A stretch of 64,000 bases of DNA from Sporosarcina sp. Marseille-Q4943 (GCF_943736995.1 NZ_OX031157.1:744001-808000), one strand, 5' to 3'. Shown: positions 36,035 to 45,993, counted from the stretch's first letter. Notes: generated by a model from the sequence alone, not told the origin. Numbers and translations: made by a program.

Positions 36035-36270
36035 CCATTTGGCGGGTTCAACATGTCAGGAACAGATTCCAAAGCAGGCGGTCCAGACTACCTACAATTA
36101 CACATGCAAGCAAAAACAACTTCTGAACTGTTCTAAATAATAGATACTTATAAGTGAGAAATATTCATAATTATAATAGAAGGAACCCAAAACGACTGGA
36201 ATGCTTACTGATAGGAAAGATAGTGCTATTTCCTTTAATTTTGGTGATGATCCTAATTCTCTCCATACTA

Positions 36271-36306
36271 AACCTCCATCCAGTTCAATCTCGGATGGAG
36301 GTTTTT
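36271..36306. terminator. Hairpin at the 3' end of the polysaccharide locus
   Basis: AACCTCCATCC (36271-36281) and GGATGGAGGTT (36293-36303) form a perfect 11-bp stem. The T-run is good on the plus strand (GTTTTT) and only TTT on the minus strand. It most likely ends the leftward polysaccharide transcript. Confidence 0.65.
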
Positions 36307-36310
36307 CCAT

Positions 36311-37297
36311 TCATCTATTCACCTTCAATACTAAGTCCGAGGCTCCCGCCATACTGAGGCTCTCGAAGCCATATTCACTCCTTAATTTTGAAACTAACTG
36401 GAGAATCTCAGTCAAAAAACGAATGTTTTCATCGATGTTTTTACCGAAATTATGAGGGTGCCACCAGAGATGAAAAACTTCCCCTTTCTGTGCGGCATGC
36501 GTTATGCTTTTTTTAATTCGGCTTAAACGCAAAGGTTCTATTATTTTCAACTTCGGGATGTATGGCCTTAAAAATCTGCTGGAAGGCAAGTTTATGATCG
36601 GTTCTGTCTCAACTTCGGGGATCGGATACGTATTATGTCCGCAAACATTCACATAACTATCCACTAATCTAAGTATTCTTTTCATGGCCCCTTCGCTATG
36701 GAAACGACTTGCCCTATAAGGCCAACCTCGTTCATTTCCTCTAAAACATTGAATCCCGTACTTTTTACAAACTTGTAAATAACGCTCGTTCATCTGGTTT
36801 CTTGGGAACACAAGCGATGTAACCGTATGACCGTTTGCATTAGCAATTCGTAACGCAGCTTGTAAATCCGCTTCAAAGCTTTTGTCATTTTGTCCTTTTT
36901 CTAAACAATAATAATGCGAAAATGTATGGGTCGCTATTTCCTGATTCGGGTATTTTTCGATTTCCTTTATCAAAGATTTAGCATAATGAAACGGATCTTT
37001 CCGCTCATCCTCCCCAACATTATTTAGTTTTTTATAGGGTGAAAAATCACTGTTTTCATAGTTTGGCTGGAGAGAAGGCAGACTGGCTAACAACTCTTTT
37101 TTATTTTCACAATAGAGCATCCCAACGGTTGCCCAAGTGGCATGGATATCGAAGCGCTGAAATAATTCAAGCATTCTCGGAATTGCCTCTCGCACCCCTA
37201 ATAGATTTTCTTTATATTGTTCTAGTGAAACAACATCATGGACGCCCCAATTCAACTCAAAATCAAGCGAGACGATGATTGCACCTTGTTTGCTCAT
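36311..37297 (-). CDS. Polysaccharide deacetylase family protein
   Basis: A 328-residue NodB-type protein. The metal/catalytic Asp motif is IIVSLDFELNWG, and the metal-binding His pair is in ATHTFSHYY near residue 123. FRGNERGWPYR and VFHLWWHPHNFG are later motifs. No signal peptide, so it acts in the cytosol or at the membrane face, probably removing N-acetyl groups from lipid-linked or nucleotide-linked sugars. Its ATG overlaps the preceding acyltransferase gene by 4 nt (ATGA). Last gene of the locus. Confidence 0.85.
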   Translation of the reverse strand: MSKQGAIIVSLDFELNWGVHDVVSLEQYKENLLGVREAIPRMLELFQRFDIHATWATVGMLYCENKKELLASLPSLQPNYENSDFSPYKKLNNVGEDERKDPFHYAKSLIKEIEKYPNQEIATHTFSHYYCLEKGQNDKSFEADLQAALRIANANGHTVTSLVFPRNQMNERYLQVCKKYGIQCFRGNERGWPYRASRFHSEGAMKRILRLVDSYVNVCGHNTYPIPEVETEPIINLPSSRFLRPYIPKLKIIEPLRLSRIKKSITHAAQKGEVFHLWWHPHNFGKNIDENIRFLTEILQLVSKLRSEYGFESLSMAGASDLVLKVNR

Positions 37298-38058
37298 ACG
37301 ATTCCCTTCAATAGTTTTAGTTTCAAATCTCGAACCCTCAATATGATTTTCCCAATCATCGATTGTGATTCATACCCTGTGTAAGCTAGAGCGATTTTTC
37401 CACCGAAACCTAATTTGAATCTACGGATATTTTCATCGTCTGTTAAGCCACCCATATCGTATAACATTTGCCCCTTATCTTTATACCAGAGTATACTCTT
37501 CCATATCAGGAGTCGATTTGCCTGGCTTAGAATTCTCTTTAGCTCTTGGTTATCTACAATTCGGAAATGGGATGCGGAATACAAATTCAATGCGACGATT
37601 CCATCCGTCATATAAATACGATAGCACAGAATATTTTTATCTTTATCTTGCATGTAAGTGAGCATAAGCGCATTTTGCTCACGAAGTAGTTTCATTGTCT
37701 GCATGTGGTATGAATTAAAAGTATGTGTGCGTTTATTTCTCGCAAAACGATTATAAAATACTTGGAAGTCCAACAATTCCTGATCTGTTGGATTTTCTAT
37801 TACTACATGTGTAAATCCTCTTTCCAGTGCGCCTCTAATTTGCCTTCGAGTCGTTTTGTGCATCTCCATTAGTAATTCACTTTCATCTTTCAGTAAATCG
37901 ATTTGTATCGTTTCAAAGCTCCTAAGCGAACTTTTCGGAATAAAAGAATGTGTATATCCAATTAATTGGGCCTGCACGTCGCCTTTTTGGATATCCTCAT
38001 TCGCTAAATAAAATGTTTTGATCTTTATGTTCATGAACTTTCTTTCAATTGCAATCAT
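37294..38058 (-). CDS. FemAB/GNAT-like acyltransferase
   Basis: A 254-residue protein. KTTRRQIRGALERGF near residue 73 resembles the FemX/CelD-type core, and YDMGGLTDDENIRRFKLGFG near residue 212 is the characteristic (D)xGG...FKxGFGG block of FemAB-like enzymes. These transfer an acyl or aminoacyl group to an amino group. The start could also be the ATG at 38034; neither has a strong site. It is tightly linked to the deacetylase (4-nt overlap), so the two may act on the same sugar amine. Confidence 0.75.
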   Translation of the reverse strand: MIAIERKFMNIKIKTFYLANEDIQKGDVQAQLIGYTHSFIPKSSLRSFETIQIDLLKDESELLMEMHKTTRRQIRGALERGFTHVVIENPTDQELLDFQVFYNRFARNKRTHTFNSYHMQTMKLLREQNALMLTYMQDKDKNILCYRIYMTDGIVALNLYSASHFRIVDNQELKRILSQANRLLIWKSILWYKDKGQMLYDMGGLTDDENIRRFKLGFGGKIALAYTGYESQSMIGKIILRVRDLKLKLLKGIV

Positions 38059-38079
38059 AAGTTACTTGCCCCCAACTTT

Positions 38080-39753
38080 TCACTCTGTAATACGGTATTT
38101 ACTAACACCAAAATACGTTCTTTTAACGATTTGTTTGCTGATCGTAAACCCTAGTTCCTTCAATGCAGCAGTATCTTTTTTAGAATTTCCCTTTGTCGTT
38201 ACATATAGCGTTTTCGATTTACAGTTTTTCTGTACGAATGTGCATATGTCACCCAAGTTACCGGTATTCCAATTCTCGATATATACACAGTTTTTCCGAA
38301 AGTCTTCATGATAGGCGATTTGATCGATTCGTAGCATCTTTTCATTTGTCCAAAATATATTTTCGAACGACAGAACGCCCACTGGATAATACCCTTTGAA
38401 TCCACCGTATATTTTTCTACAAATTTCCTTCATATGATTATTAGCAATATCGTAGCTGTTTATAGCGTCGTTAATCGAGAATTCAATAAAGCTTTCAGGA
38501 TCAGAAAAATCTAAGATATCTTTTTTATCTAATTTATAAACAAAGTATTGTTTTCTTTCGAATATATACTCTTTGACACGAGTCAAATATGCCCTTAATT
38601 CTTCCTTTATAGCTTTGGACTCCGTATTACGGAATAGATTCCTAAAAACAAACAGCAGCTTCCCAATTGTATTTCGAATAAACAGAACGAAACTGTAATT
38701 TCTCTTCATTCTCCCAATCAATGATTCCTTCATCGTTAAAAATCGTCGTATACCATTGGCTTTACTAGTATTAGATGAAAAAATCATTTTTCTTGTGTAG
38801 TCTTCGTCTGTATTCCACTCAAATTTATAAGGTTCATAACCGATGCTTAAATCAAATATAGTAATATTATCTGTTTTGCATTGCAAAATCTTTTCCTTTT
38901 CAAGTATTCTACCTGGGCCAAATATTTCAAAGTCAAGATCATAGGCTAACACATATCCAAGCAATCTCCCTCGACATCTGAAACCGTAATGGAAAGCGAT
39001 CATCATGTCATTAATGTAAAGTGCATCGAGTTCCGTTTGCATCGGGCCTTCCTGAATACCGGCAAGACTTCGGTAAAATTCTTTATCTTTGTCATTCGAA
39101 AATCCGCTTGTGTCCCTCTTTTTCTTCCACAGTTTGTCACGGAGTTGAAAGACTGATTCCATTTCTTTTGGTCCGATCCTTAAAAACTTCACATTTCCAT
39201 TATTCCGTAACCGTTTTTCTCTTCTGTCGAGCCCATGCAGTCTCTTTCTTTTATTCATATATTCTTCAATTTTTACATCTTTCAAGTTAATGTATGGGGT
39301 GACAACCCGATGACTCGAAAAAACAAATTTCCGTTTCTGTAAATAAACTTCTAAACTTCTTGGTGAATTTCCACTTTCTAGTAACCCATGCAAGTAAAAC
39401 ACAACATTTCTTCTTGCTTTAATCATTTCGTCAAATACGAATTCGATAACATCGTCTAACAAATGATTGTATACAACGAAATCCATATAATTTGCGTGTC
39501 CGAAAGCCATAAAAGTATACGTATGACCAAACCATCTTCTTTTGTGGATAAAAGGAAGAAATCCAATAGGCTTATCATCTTGTTTGACGAGCATTATTTC
39601 CATATCATATTTATCGCCAAAATGCTTCCACCATTCATAAACCCAGACAAATTCTATAAACGGATTTGTATTCTGATTTTCCTCCAATATGAGCGACCAA
39701 TCATCCCTGTACTGATCAAGTTGATCTAGTGATGTAATCCGTGTAAGCTCCAT
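38080..39753 (-). CDS. Two-domain CelD-like acyltransferase, copy 2 of tandem pair
   Basis: A 557-residue protein. The N-terminal half (1-330) is CelD/FemAB-like: NPFIEFVWVYEWWKHFG, GFLPFIHKRRW, ALYINDMMIAFHYGFRCRGR, FDLSIGYEPYKFEW. The C-terminal ~170 residues look like a GNAT domain (GVLSFENIFWTNEKMLRIDQ, a final LKELGFTISKQ). A basic linker with hydrophobic stretch (about 365-395) may touch the membrane. It is the same length as, and strongly similar to, the gene upstream (39790-41463). Substrate unknown; a polymer precursor in this locus is likely. Confidence 0.75.
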   Translation of the reverse strand: MELTRITSLDQLDQYRDDWSLILEENQNTNPFIEFVWVYEWWKHFGDKYDMEIMLVKQDDKPIGFLPFIHKRRWFGHTYTFMAFGHANYMDFVVYNHLLDDVIEFVFDEMIKARRNVVFYLHGLLESGNSPRSLEVYLQKRKFVFSSHRVVTPYINLKDVKIEEYMNKRKRLHGLDRREKRLRNNGNVKFLRIGPKEMESVFQLRDKLWKKKRDTSGFSNDKDKEFYRSLAGIQEGPMQTELDALYINDMMIAFHYGFRCRGRLLGYVLAYDLDFEIFGPGRILEKEKILQCKTDNITIFDLSIGYEPYKFEWNTDEDYTRKMIFSSNTSKANGIRRFLTMKESLIGRMKRNYSFVLFIRNTIGKLLFVFRNLFRNTESKAIKEELRAYLTRVKEYIFERKQYFVYKLDKKDILDFSDPESFIEFSINDAINSYDIANNHMKEICRKIYGGFKGYYPVGVLSFENIFWTNEKMLRIDQIAYHEDFRKNCVYIENWNTGNLGDICTFVQKNCKSKTLYVTTKGNSKKDTAALKELGFTISKQIVKRTYFGVSKYRITE

Positions 39754-39789
39754 AATTTCCTCCTTTCAATGGCATGAATCATTAATGTT

Positions 39790-41463
39790 TCATTCTATGA
39801 TTTCATACTTTTCATTACCAAAAAAAGTTCTTTTGCAGATTTGTTTACAAATGGAAAAACCTACAGTTTCGAGTATACTAGCATCATTTTCCGAACTGTC
39901 TTTCACAGTCACAAACACTGTTTTCGCTTTGCTGTTCTTTTTGACAAAGGAGCATGCAGCTTCCAAGTTCCCCTCATGCCAATTCTTGAAATGAATGGCT
40001 CTTCTCCCGAGTCGTTCATTGTAAGAAATAGGACCAATTCGGAGTACCTTATCATTCATCCAGAATATATTTTCGTATGCTAGATTTCCCTCCGGATAAA
40101 ATCCCTTATATCCTCGATACATTTTCTCGCAAATTTCCTTTAATTGTTTTTGGGAAATAGCTGGACTGCTCATCGCATCGTTGATCGTCAATTCGATAAA
40201 CTCTTCAGCATTTGCCGATACAGGAACATCTTTGTTCTCCAATCGATAAACATTATACCGCTCATTTTCATATAAGAATTTTTTTAATCGACTCAAAAAT
40301 GCTAGTATCTCGCCCCTTGAACCATCTGACTCTGTTTTGTTGAATAGATTACGGAAAACAAAAAGAAACTTGCCGATCTTGATCCGGATAAACAGAACAA
40401 ATTCATAGTTCTTTTTCAGTCGTTCGATCAATGATTCCTTCATTGATAATAAAGATCGTATAATTTTTGCGGTCATTGCAGGAGATGAAAAAATCATTTT
40501 TCTTGTGTAATCTACATTTGTATTCAATTCAAATTTGTATGGTTCATAACCGATACTTAAATCAAATATCGAAATCATATCTTTTTTGCATTGCAAAATT
40601 TTTTCCCTTTCGAGTATTCTTCCCGGCCCGAATGGTTCAAAATTGTCATCAAAGCCTAACACATACGAAAGCACTCTTCCCCGACATTTGAATCCGTAAT
40701 GAAAAGCAATCATCGTGTCATTAATGTAAAGTGCATCGAGTTCGGTTTGCATCGGGCCTTCCTGAATACCGACGAGACTTCGGTAAAATTCTTTAACTTT
40801 GTCATTCGTAAATCCGCTCGTGTCTCGCTTTTTCTTCCATCGTTTGTCATGGAGTTGATAGACCTTCTCCATTTCTTCTTGTCCGCTCCGCGAAAACCTC
40901 AATTCTCCATTCTCTCGCAACCGCTTTTCTCTTTTATTAAGCCGATGAAGCTTCTTCCTTTTATCCATGTATTCTTCATGCTTTATATCTTTTAAATTAA
41001 TGTATGGGGTTATTACTCGGTGAAGTGAAAAAATGTATCTCCGTTGCTGTAAATACTCCTCAATAATTTTTGGTGTCTTACTACTTTCAAGTAATCCATG
41101 TAAGGAGAACACGATTTTTCTTCTCGACTGAATCAGTTCATCAAATACAAATTCGATAACATTGGGTAGCAAATGATTGTATACAACAAAATCCATATAA
41201 TTTGCGTAACCGAAAGCCATAAAAGTATACGTATGAGCAAACCATCTTCTTTTGTGGATAAAAGGAACAAATCCAATAGGGTTATTATTTTGTTTGACGA
41301 GTATAATCTCCATATCATATTCATCGCCAAAGTGCTTCCACCATTCATACACCCAAACAAATTCAATAAACGGATTTGTATTCTGATTTTCCTCCAATAT
41401 AAGCGACCAATCATCCCGGTATTGGTCAAGTTGGTGCAGTGATGTAATCCGTGTAAGCTCCAT
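39790..41463 (-). CDS. Two-domain CelD-like acyltransferase, copy 1 of tandem pair
   Basis: 557 residues, colinear with its neighbour at 38080-39753. The first 60 residues differ at only a handful of positions (MELTRITSLHQLDQYRDDWS versus MELTRITSLDQLDQYRDDWS), while the linker and C-terminal domain are much more diverged. Blocks GFVPFIHKRRW, ALYINDTMIAFHYGFKCRGR and FDLSIGYEPYKFEL are shared. The pair looks like a gene duplication with N-terminal conservation or gene conversion and C-terminal specialisation. It lies about 30 nt after the flippase gene. Confidence 0.75.
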   Translation of the reverse strand: MELTRITSLHQLDQYRDDWSLILEENQNTNPFIEFVWVYEWWKHFGDEYDMEIILVKQNNNPIGFVPFIHKRRWFAHTYTFMAFGYANYMDFVVYNHLLPNVIEFVFDELIQSRRKIVFSLHGLLESSKTPKIIEEYLQQRRYIFSLHRVITPYINLKDIKHEEYMDKRKKLHRLNKREKRLRENGELRFSRSGQEEMEKVYQLHDKRWKKKRDTSGFTNDKVKEFYRSLVGIQEGPMQTELDALYINDTMIAFHYGFKCRGRVLSYVLGFDDNFEPFGPGRILEREKILQCKKDMISIFDLSIGYEPYKFELNTNVDYTRKMIFSSPAMTAKIIRSLLSMKESLIERLKKNYEFVLFIRIKIGKFLFVFRNLFNKTESDGSRGEILAFLSRLKKFLYENERYNVYRLENKDVPVSANAEEFIELTINDAMSSPAISQKQLKEICEKMYRGYKGFYPEGNLAYENIFWMNDKVLRIGPISYNERLGRRAIHFKNWHEGNLEAACSFVKKNSKAKTVFVTVKDSSENDASILETVGFSICKQICKRTFFGNEKYEIIE

Positions 41464-41493
41464 AATCTCCTCCTTTTTTTAGCATGATTCGCC

Positions 41494-42981
41494 CTACAGA
41501 TTTTTCATTCTATGATTTTCTTTCATCTTCTTAAATAGTGGCAAAGCCATTTGATACAACGTATTCAACTCTTGTATTCTCAATATCTTGCTAATTGTTA
41601 TATAAATAGCAATTCCAATGGTTATTTCACAAATAAGTTGCAGCAGATTATTTTCATCTATGATTGTTCCAAGCTGAAATACTGTAATCCCCATAATCAA
41701 AGAGATTAAAAAACTAGGTAGTAGATCTTTTATTTGTTCTTTTGATGAATACTCGATTTCCCTCGCTGAAAAGTACGAATTTATTAAAAAAGAAATAAAT
41801 GAATGAATAACCGACGACCATATTAAGCCGATAATGCCGAATCCAAACAATAAAGAAAGGATAATTAAAACTGTCAATATACTCTTTTTGATGATTTCTA
41901 ATAGCAAAATTAAGTCCGATCTTCCCTTCACTTGAAGAACATTTAAATTGATAGCGTGAAGTGGATAGAGCATACCCGCAAAGCATAATAATTGAAAATA
42001 GGCAACTGAAGATATCCATTTATCACCGAATAATACAATAAACAGCGGCTCTGCAACTGCTGCTAAACCGACCATTAAAGGAAAGTTAATAAATGCCGAA
42101 GTCTTAATAACAGACTTAAATCCATATTTCAGACGTTCTTCTTCTTGCTGAATGCTGCTAAGAACCGGATATGTGACGCGCTGTACGGTCGAAACGATAG
42201 CAAATGAGGCAAGGTCTTTAATTTTAACGGCGTTTGTATAATAACCAAGTTGATTTGTTGAATACATTTTTCCAATAATAACGAAGTAACTATAATAAAA
42301 TAGGGTATCCATAAGCCCTGATAACAATAACTTGTATCCAAAACTATAAAACTTTTTAAATGATTGAACTTTAAATGTCAAAGAAGGCATCCATTTATTT
42401 AAATACCAAAATAATCCCGTCTGAACGGATTGCAAAGCAATCATATTAAAAACGAGACTCCAAACACCAAATCCTGACATTGCTAAATATATCGTAAGAC
42501 TTCCAGATGTAATGACAGCGATAACACTTATCTTAGTTAATGTTTTAAAGTCGACTTTCTTCACAAGCATTGCTTTTTGGATAATGGATAATGAATTGAG
42601 GATAAGTACTAAGGAAAGGACTCGAATGATTTTTGTCAGTTGAGGTTCGTCGAAAAATACACTAATTATAGGAGCCGTACAAAATAATAGACCATACAAT
42701 ACAAACGAAATAAAAAGGTTGAAATAAAAAACAGTTGAATAGTCTTCTTGTGTCGTATGTTGATCTCGTATTAACGCTTGGGAAAATCCACTATCTACAA
42801 TCGCATTGGAAACGGATATCAATACTAAAATCATTCCAATAATCCCGAAATGCTCGGGAAGCAGTAACCTGGCAAGAATAATCTGTACGATAAATTGTAT
42901 GCCGTGGTTCGCCATTAGATCCGTAAAACTCCAAAAAACCCCTGTGATTGTTTTACTTTTTAACGTCTTAGGAGTCGACAT
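41494..42981 (-). CDS. Wzx-type polysaccharide flippase
   Basis: A 495-residue membrane protein with about 12-14 spans. The start STPKTLKSKTITGVFWSFTD and the following LARLLLPEHFGIIGMILV are typical of the lipopolysaccharide/teichuronic acid flippase family (PST/MOP superfamily). It should move the lipid-linked repeat unit across the membrane. AT-rich codon use. 72 nt follow the fusion gene. Confidence 0.9.
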   Translation of the reverse strand: MSTPKTLKSKTITGVFWSFTDLMANHGIQFIVQIILARLLLPEHFGIIGMILVLISVSNAIVDSGFSQALIRDQHTTQEDYSTVFYFNLFISFVLYGLLFCTAPIISVFFDEPQLTKIIRVLSLVLILNSLSIIQKAMLVKKVDFKTLTKISVIAVITSGSLTIYLAMSGFGVWSLVFNMIALQSVQTGLFWYLNKWMPSLTFKVQSFKKFYSFGYKLLLSGLMDTLFYYSYFVIIGKMYSTNQLGYYTNAVKIKDLASFAIVSTVQRVTYPVLSSIQQEEERLKYGFKSVIKTSAFINFPLMVGLAAVAEPLFIVLFGDKWISSVAYFQLLCFAGMLYPLHAINLNVLQVKGRSDLILLLEIIKKSILTVLIILSLLFGFGIIGLIWSSVIHSFISFLINSYFSAREIEYSSKEQIKDLLPSFLISLIMGITVFQLGTIIDENNLLQLICEITIGIAIYITISKILRIQELNTLYQMALPLFKKMKENHRMKNL

Positions 42982-43053
42982 TTTTTCACCTATTTTTTTA
43001 TATTGGTAATACCGTTAGAGATGCGACAAAGTCACATCTCTGTTATTTTTTCA

Positions 43054-44820
43054 TCAACTTAATTTATCGCTAATTACTTGAATGACTCTTTCCTGCTCCT
43101 TCAGAGTCATATTCGAACCGGAAGGAAGACAAATCCCTCTCGCAAACAAACGTTCACTAACGATGTCATCATCCGCATGCGGATAAAACTTACACCCATT
43201 AAACAACGGCTGCATATGAAGCGGCTTCCAAACCGGTCTCGCTTCAATATTTTCCGCTTCAAGGGCATCCATCAGTTCATTTGCCGTTACGCCAGTAATT
43301 TCCGAATTCACTTCTATCGCCGTCAACCAGCGATTCGAATAGGTCCCTTCGAGCTCCGGCATGAACGTAATCCCAGCAATCCTACCAAGTGCTTTTTCAT
43401 AACGGGCAAACACAGCTCTTCTTGCTTTTACGCGATCATCCAGCACCTCTAACTGCGCCCGGCCAATCCCTGCTAGAATATTGCTCATACGATAGTTGTA
43501 GCCAACAGTCAGATGCTCGTAATGCCTAAATTTCTCTCGCGCTTGGGTTGCTAAGAAGCGGGCTCGATCCAATTTTTCAACATCATCGGAAACGAGCATC
43601 CCGCCACCTGAAGTTGTAATGATTTTGTTGCCGTTAAAAGAATAGACGCCAAACGTACCGAACGTTCCGCTCTGCTTCCCTTTATAGGTTGAACCTAGTG
43701 ATTCAGCGGCATCTTCAATAACGGGGACAGCATACGCATTACAAATTGCCAATAGTTCATCCATCTTTGCGCTTTGGCCAAACAAGTTTACAATGACAAC
43801 CGCTTTTGGCAACTTGCCTTTTGCTTGTGCGTCCTTCATTGCACGTGCTAACGCATCAGGGGACATATTCCACGTCTCATTTTCGGAATCAATGAATACA
43901 GGCTCACCGCCCAAATAATAAATTGGATTCGCACTTGCCACGAACGTCAAACTGGAACAGAAAACGACATCTCCATATCTGACACCTAACAAATCCAAAG
44001 CCAAGTGGATGGCGGCTGTTCCCGATGACAAGACGGCAGCTCCCGCCGATCCAGTATACTGGGCCATTTCTTTCTCAAACTCATTCACATTTTTTCCAAG
44101 TGGCGCAATCCAATTCGTGTCAAAAGCTTCATCTATATACTTTTGCTCATTCCCACTCATATGCGGTGTTGAAAGAAAGATTCTTTTCGGCTCCAAATCA
44201 CAACTCCTCTTTTCACCCAATATCGTTTTCAGGATATAGTTTAGATCTTTCAAAAAATGATAATTCCGAACGTACTCGACGTTCAGCTTCACTTTATCTG
44301 GAAAAAGGATATGATCGTTATGCCATTTAGGGTCGTCTACATTTGCCAATATCTGTTCTTCGTTTTTATATTTAATCGAAGCAGGTCCAGTAATTCCTGG
44401 TCGTATCGTTAGAATGATTCGATCTTCCCCGGTTAACTTATCCGCATAACCGGGCACATCCGGTCGGGGGCCTACAAAACTCATATCGCCTTTCAATACA
44501 TTCAATAGCTGAGGAAGCTCATCAATTTTTGTTTTTCTGAAAAACTGGCCGGATTTCGTAATTCTTGAATCGCGGCTTGTCGTTATCGTAGAACGATTAT
44601 TATCTTCCGTTTTCATTGTTTTTATTTTGATTACGTTAATAAGCTTCCCATTTTTCCCTACGCGTTCTTGAATGAAAAAACCGTTGCTTCTTGTATCGAT
44701 CGAAGCAATAATGAAAGCAATTAGTATGATCCACCCTGTCAGTACGATTCCAACTATGGAAAACAGGAGATCAAAAGATCGTTTGACAACCTTCTCAAAA
44801 AAAGTAAGATTGTTTTTCAT
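43054..44820 (-). CDS. Fusion: initiating sugar transferase (PglC-like) + DegT/PglE-like aminotransferase
   Basis: A 588-residue continuous frame with two enzymes. Residues 1-~205 are a monotopic phosphoglycosyl transferase: a hydrophobic re-entrant helix (15-42), KIKTMKTEDN, the catalytic DE in FRKTKIDELPQLLNV, GDMSFVGPRPDVPGY and IRPGITGPASI. Residues ~213-588 are a PLP aminotransferase: FLSTPHMSGNEQKYIDEAF, SSGTAAIHLAL, EDAAESLGSTYKG and the PLP-lysine block VYSFNGNKIITTSGGG. Normally the two are separate proteins in bacillosamine-type pathways. The aminotransferase would make UDP-4-amino-4,6-dideoxy-HexNAc and the transferase would load the sugar-phosphate on undecaprenyl phosphate. No frameshift is involved. 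Confidence 0.9.
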   Translation of the reverse strand: MKNNLTFFEKVVKRSFDLLFSIVGIVLTGWIILIAFIIASIDTRSNGFFIQERVGKNGKLINVIKIKTMKTEDNNRSTITTSRDSRITKSGQFFRKTKIDELPQLLNVLKGDMSFVGPRPDVPGYADKLTGEDRIILTIRPGITGPASIKYKNEEQILANVDDPKWHNDHILFPDKVKLNVEYVRNYHFLKDLNYILKTILGEKRSCDLEPKRIFLSTPHMSGNEQKYIDEAFDTNWIAPLGKNVNEFEKEMAQYTGSAGAAVLSSGTAAIHLALDLLGVRYGDVVFCSSLTFVASANPIYYLGGEPVFIDSENETWNMSPDALARAMKDAQAKGKLPKAVVIVNLFGQSAKMDELLAICNAYAVPVIEDAAESLGSTYKGKQSGTFGTFGVYSFNGNKIITTSGGGMLVSDDVEKLDRARFLATQAREKFRHYEHLTVGYNYRMSNILAGIGRAQLEVLDDRVKARRAVFARYEKALGRIAGITFMPELEGTYSNRWLTAIEVNSEITGVTANELMDALEAENIEARPVWKPLHMQPLFNGCKFYPHADDDIVSERLFARGICLPSGSNMTLKEQERVIQVISDKLS

Positions 44821-44823
44821 TCC

Positions 44824-45993
44824 TCACTTCCTTGGTCTTTTGGTGATCGACCTTTCCTCTCGAAATTCGTTAAATACTTTCATCTGCCTTTCTAAAACGA
44901 CTATCTCATTGAACTCTTCCAAAAATAATTTCCGTGAGTTTTCTCCAAACCGCTTCAGGTTGGACTCATCTTTCATGATTTTGAGGATCGCATTTGCTAA
45001 TGAGTTGCTATCTTTCGCCTTGCACAAGTACCCATTCACATCAGGAAAGACTTCTTCTCTACATCCGCGAATATCCGTCGCGACAATCGGTTTGCCCATT
45101 GCCATCGCTTCAATGATAGAGCGTGGGAGCCCTTCACGGTACGAAGGCAAAACAAACAAATCCGCTGCACATAATAGTTCGGGGATATCCTCTCTCATTC
45201 CTAAGAGTTGAATCCTTTCTTTTGTTTCAATGGGCATAGATTGAATAAGCTGTTCAACATTCATTCCATCCCGATCCCCGGTAACTGAATCCCCGACGAT
45301 CAGTAATGTTGCGTCCTTTATTTCTTTCAGAACCAAATGAAATGCTTCAATGAGTTCAACGATGCCTTTTTCTCTTACTAATCTCCCGACAAACATAATT
45401 ACTTTTTCATTCGTAATACTTAATGATTCTCTACTCTTCACTCTGCTATATAATTCAGGGTCAAATCGATCACCCGACACACCATTATTAATATGAATGA
45501 GGTTTGCCGGCTTTTGAAAGCCTTTTTCTACGGCCAATTCATAGTCTTCTTTGCTTTGAAAGAAAAGTTTATCGGTGAAATATTTAGCCCAAATCTTTTC
45601 AAGCAAATAAATTATCTTATAGGGTATTGGTTTCATATTTTCGTGGAAGTAAAATCCGTGGGCGGTATAAACGATTAACGGTACGTTAGCCAATCGTGCT
45701 GACACTCTCGCAACGAGACTGGCAACTGGGGTATGTGAGTGGACGATGTCAAATCTTTCTTTTCTTATCAATTTCACCAATGCGACCATGCTTTTCAAGT
45801 GGCTAAAGACATTCAAATTTCGTTGAAACGGTATATGGTGAACGATATACCCATCCTTTTCAATTTCATATCCTGTCTCATCTTTATAACATGCGATATG
45901 AACGTCGTATTTCTGTTCAATCATTTCATTTACAAGTGGCAGCAAAAACTTTTTAACTGTAAAGCTGACGTTGGTGATTTGTAAAACTTTCAT
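44824..45993 (-). CDS. Glycosyltransferase family 4
   Basis: A 389-residue GT-B enzyme. The N-terminal domain has HSHTPVASLVARVSARL, and the C-terminal domain has VGRLVREKGIVELIEAF and the EX7E motif in EGLPRSIIEAMAMGKPIVAT. It adds one sugar to the lipid-linked acceptor in the cytosol. It is the only classical glycosyltransferase in the locus. The start overlaps the stop of the dehydrogenase gene (TAATG), with GGAG 6 nt upstream. Confidence 0.92.
   Translation of the reverse strand: MKVLQITNVSFTVKKFLLPLVNEMIEQKYDVHIACYKDETGYEIEKDGYIVHHIPFQRNLNVFSHLKSMVALVKLIRKERFDIVHSHTPVASLVARVSARLANVPLIVYTAHGFYFHENMKPIPYKIIYLLEKIWAKYFTDKLFFQSKEDYELAVEKGFQKPANLIHINNGVSGDRFDPELYSRVKSRESLSITNEKVIMFVGRLVREKGIVELIEAFHLVLKEIKDATLLIVGDSVTGDRDGMNVEQLIQSMPIETKERIQLLGMREDIPELLCAADLFVLPSYREGLPRSIIEAMAMGKPIVATDIRGCREEVFPDVNGYLCKAKDSNSLANAILKIMKDESNLKRFGENSRKLFLEEFNEIVVLERQMKVFNEFREERSITKRPRK

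Noticed and set aside
35814..36038. Separate small gene (74 residues) over the brnQ remnant
   Set aside because: Different frame, Asn/Arg-rich, no domain; the BrnQ-like frame explains the region.
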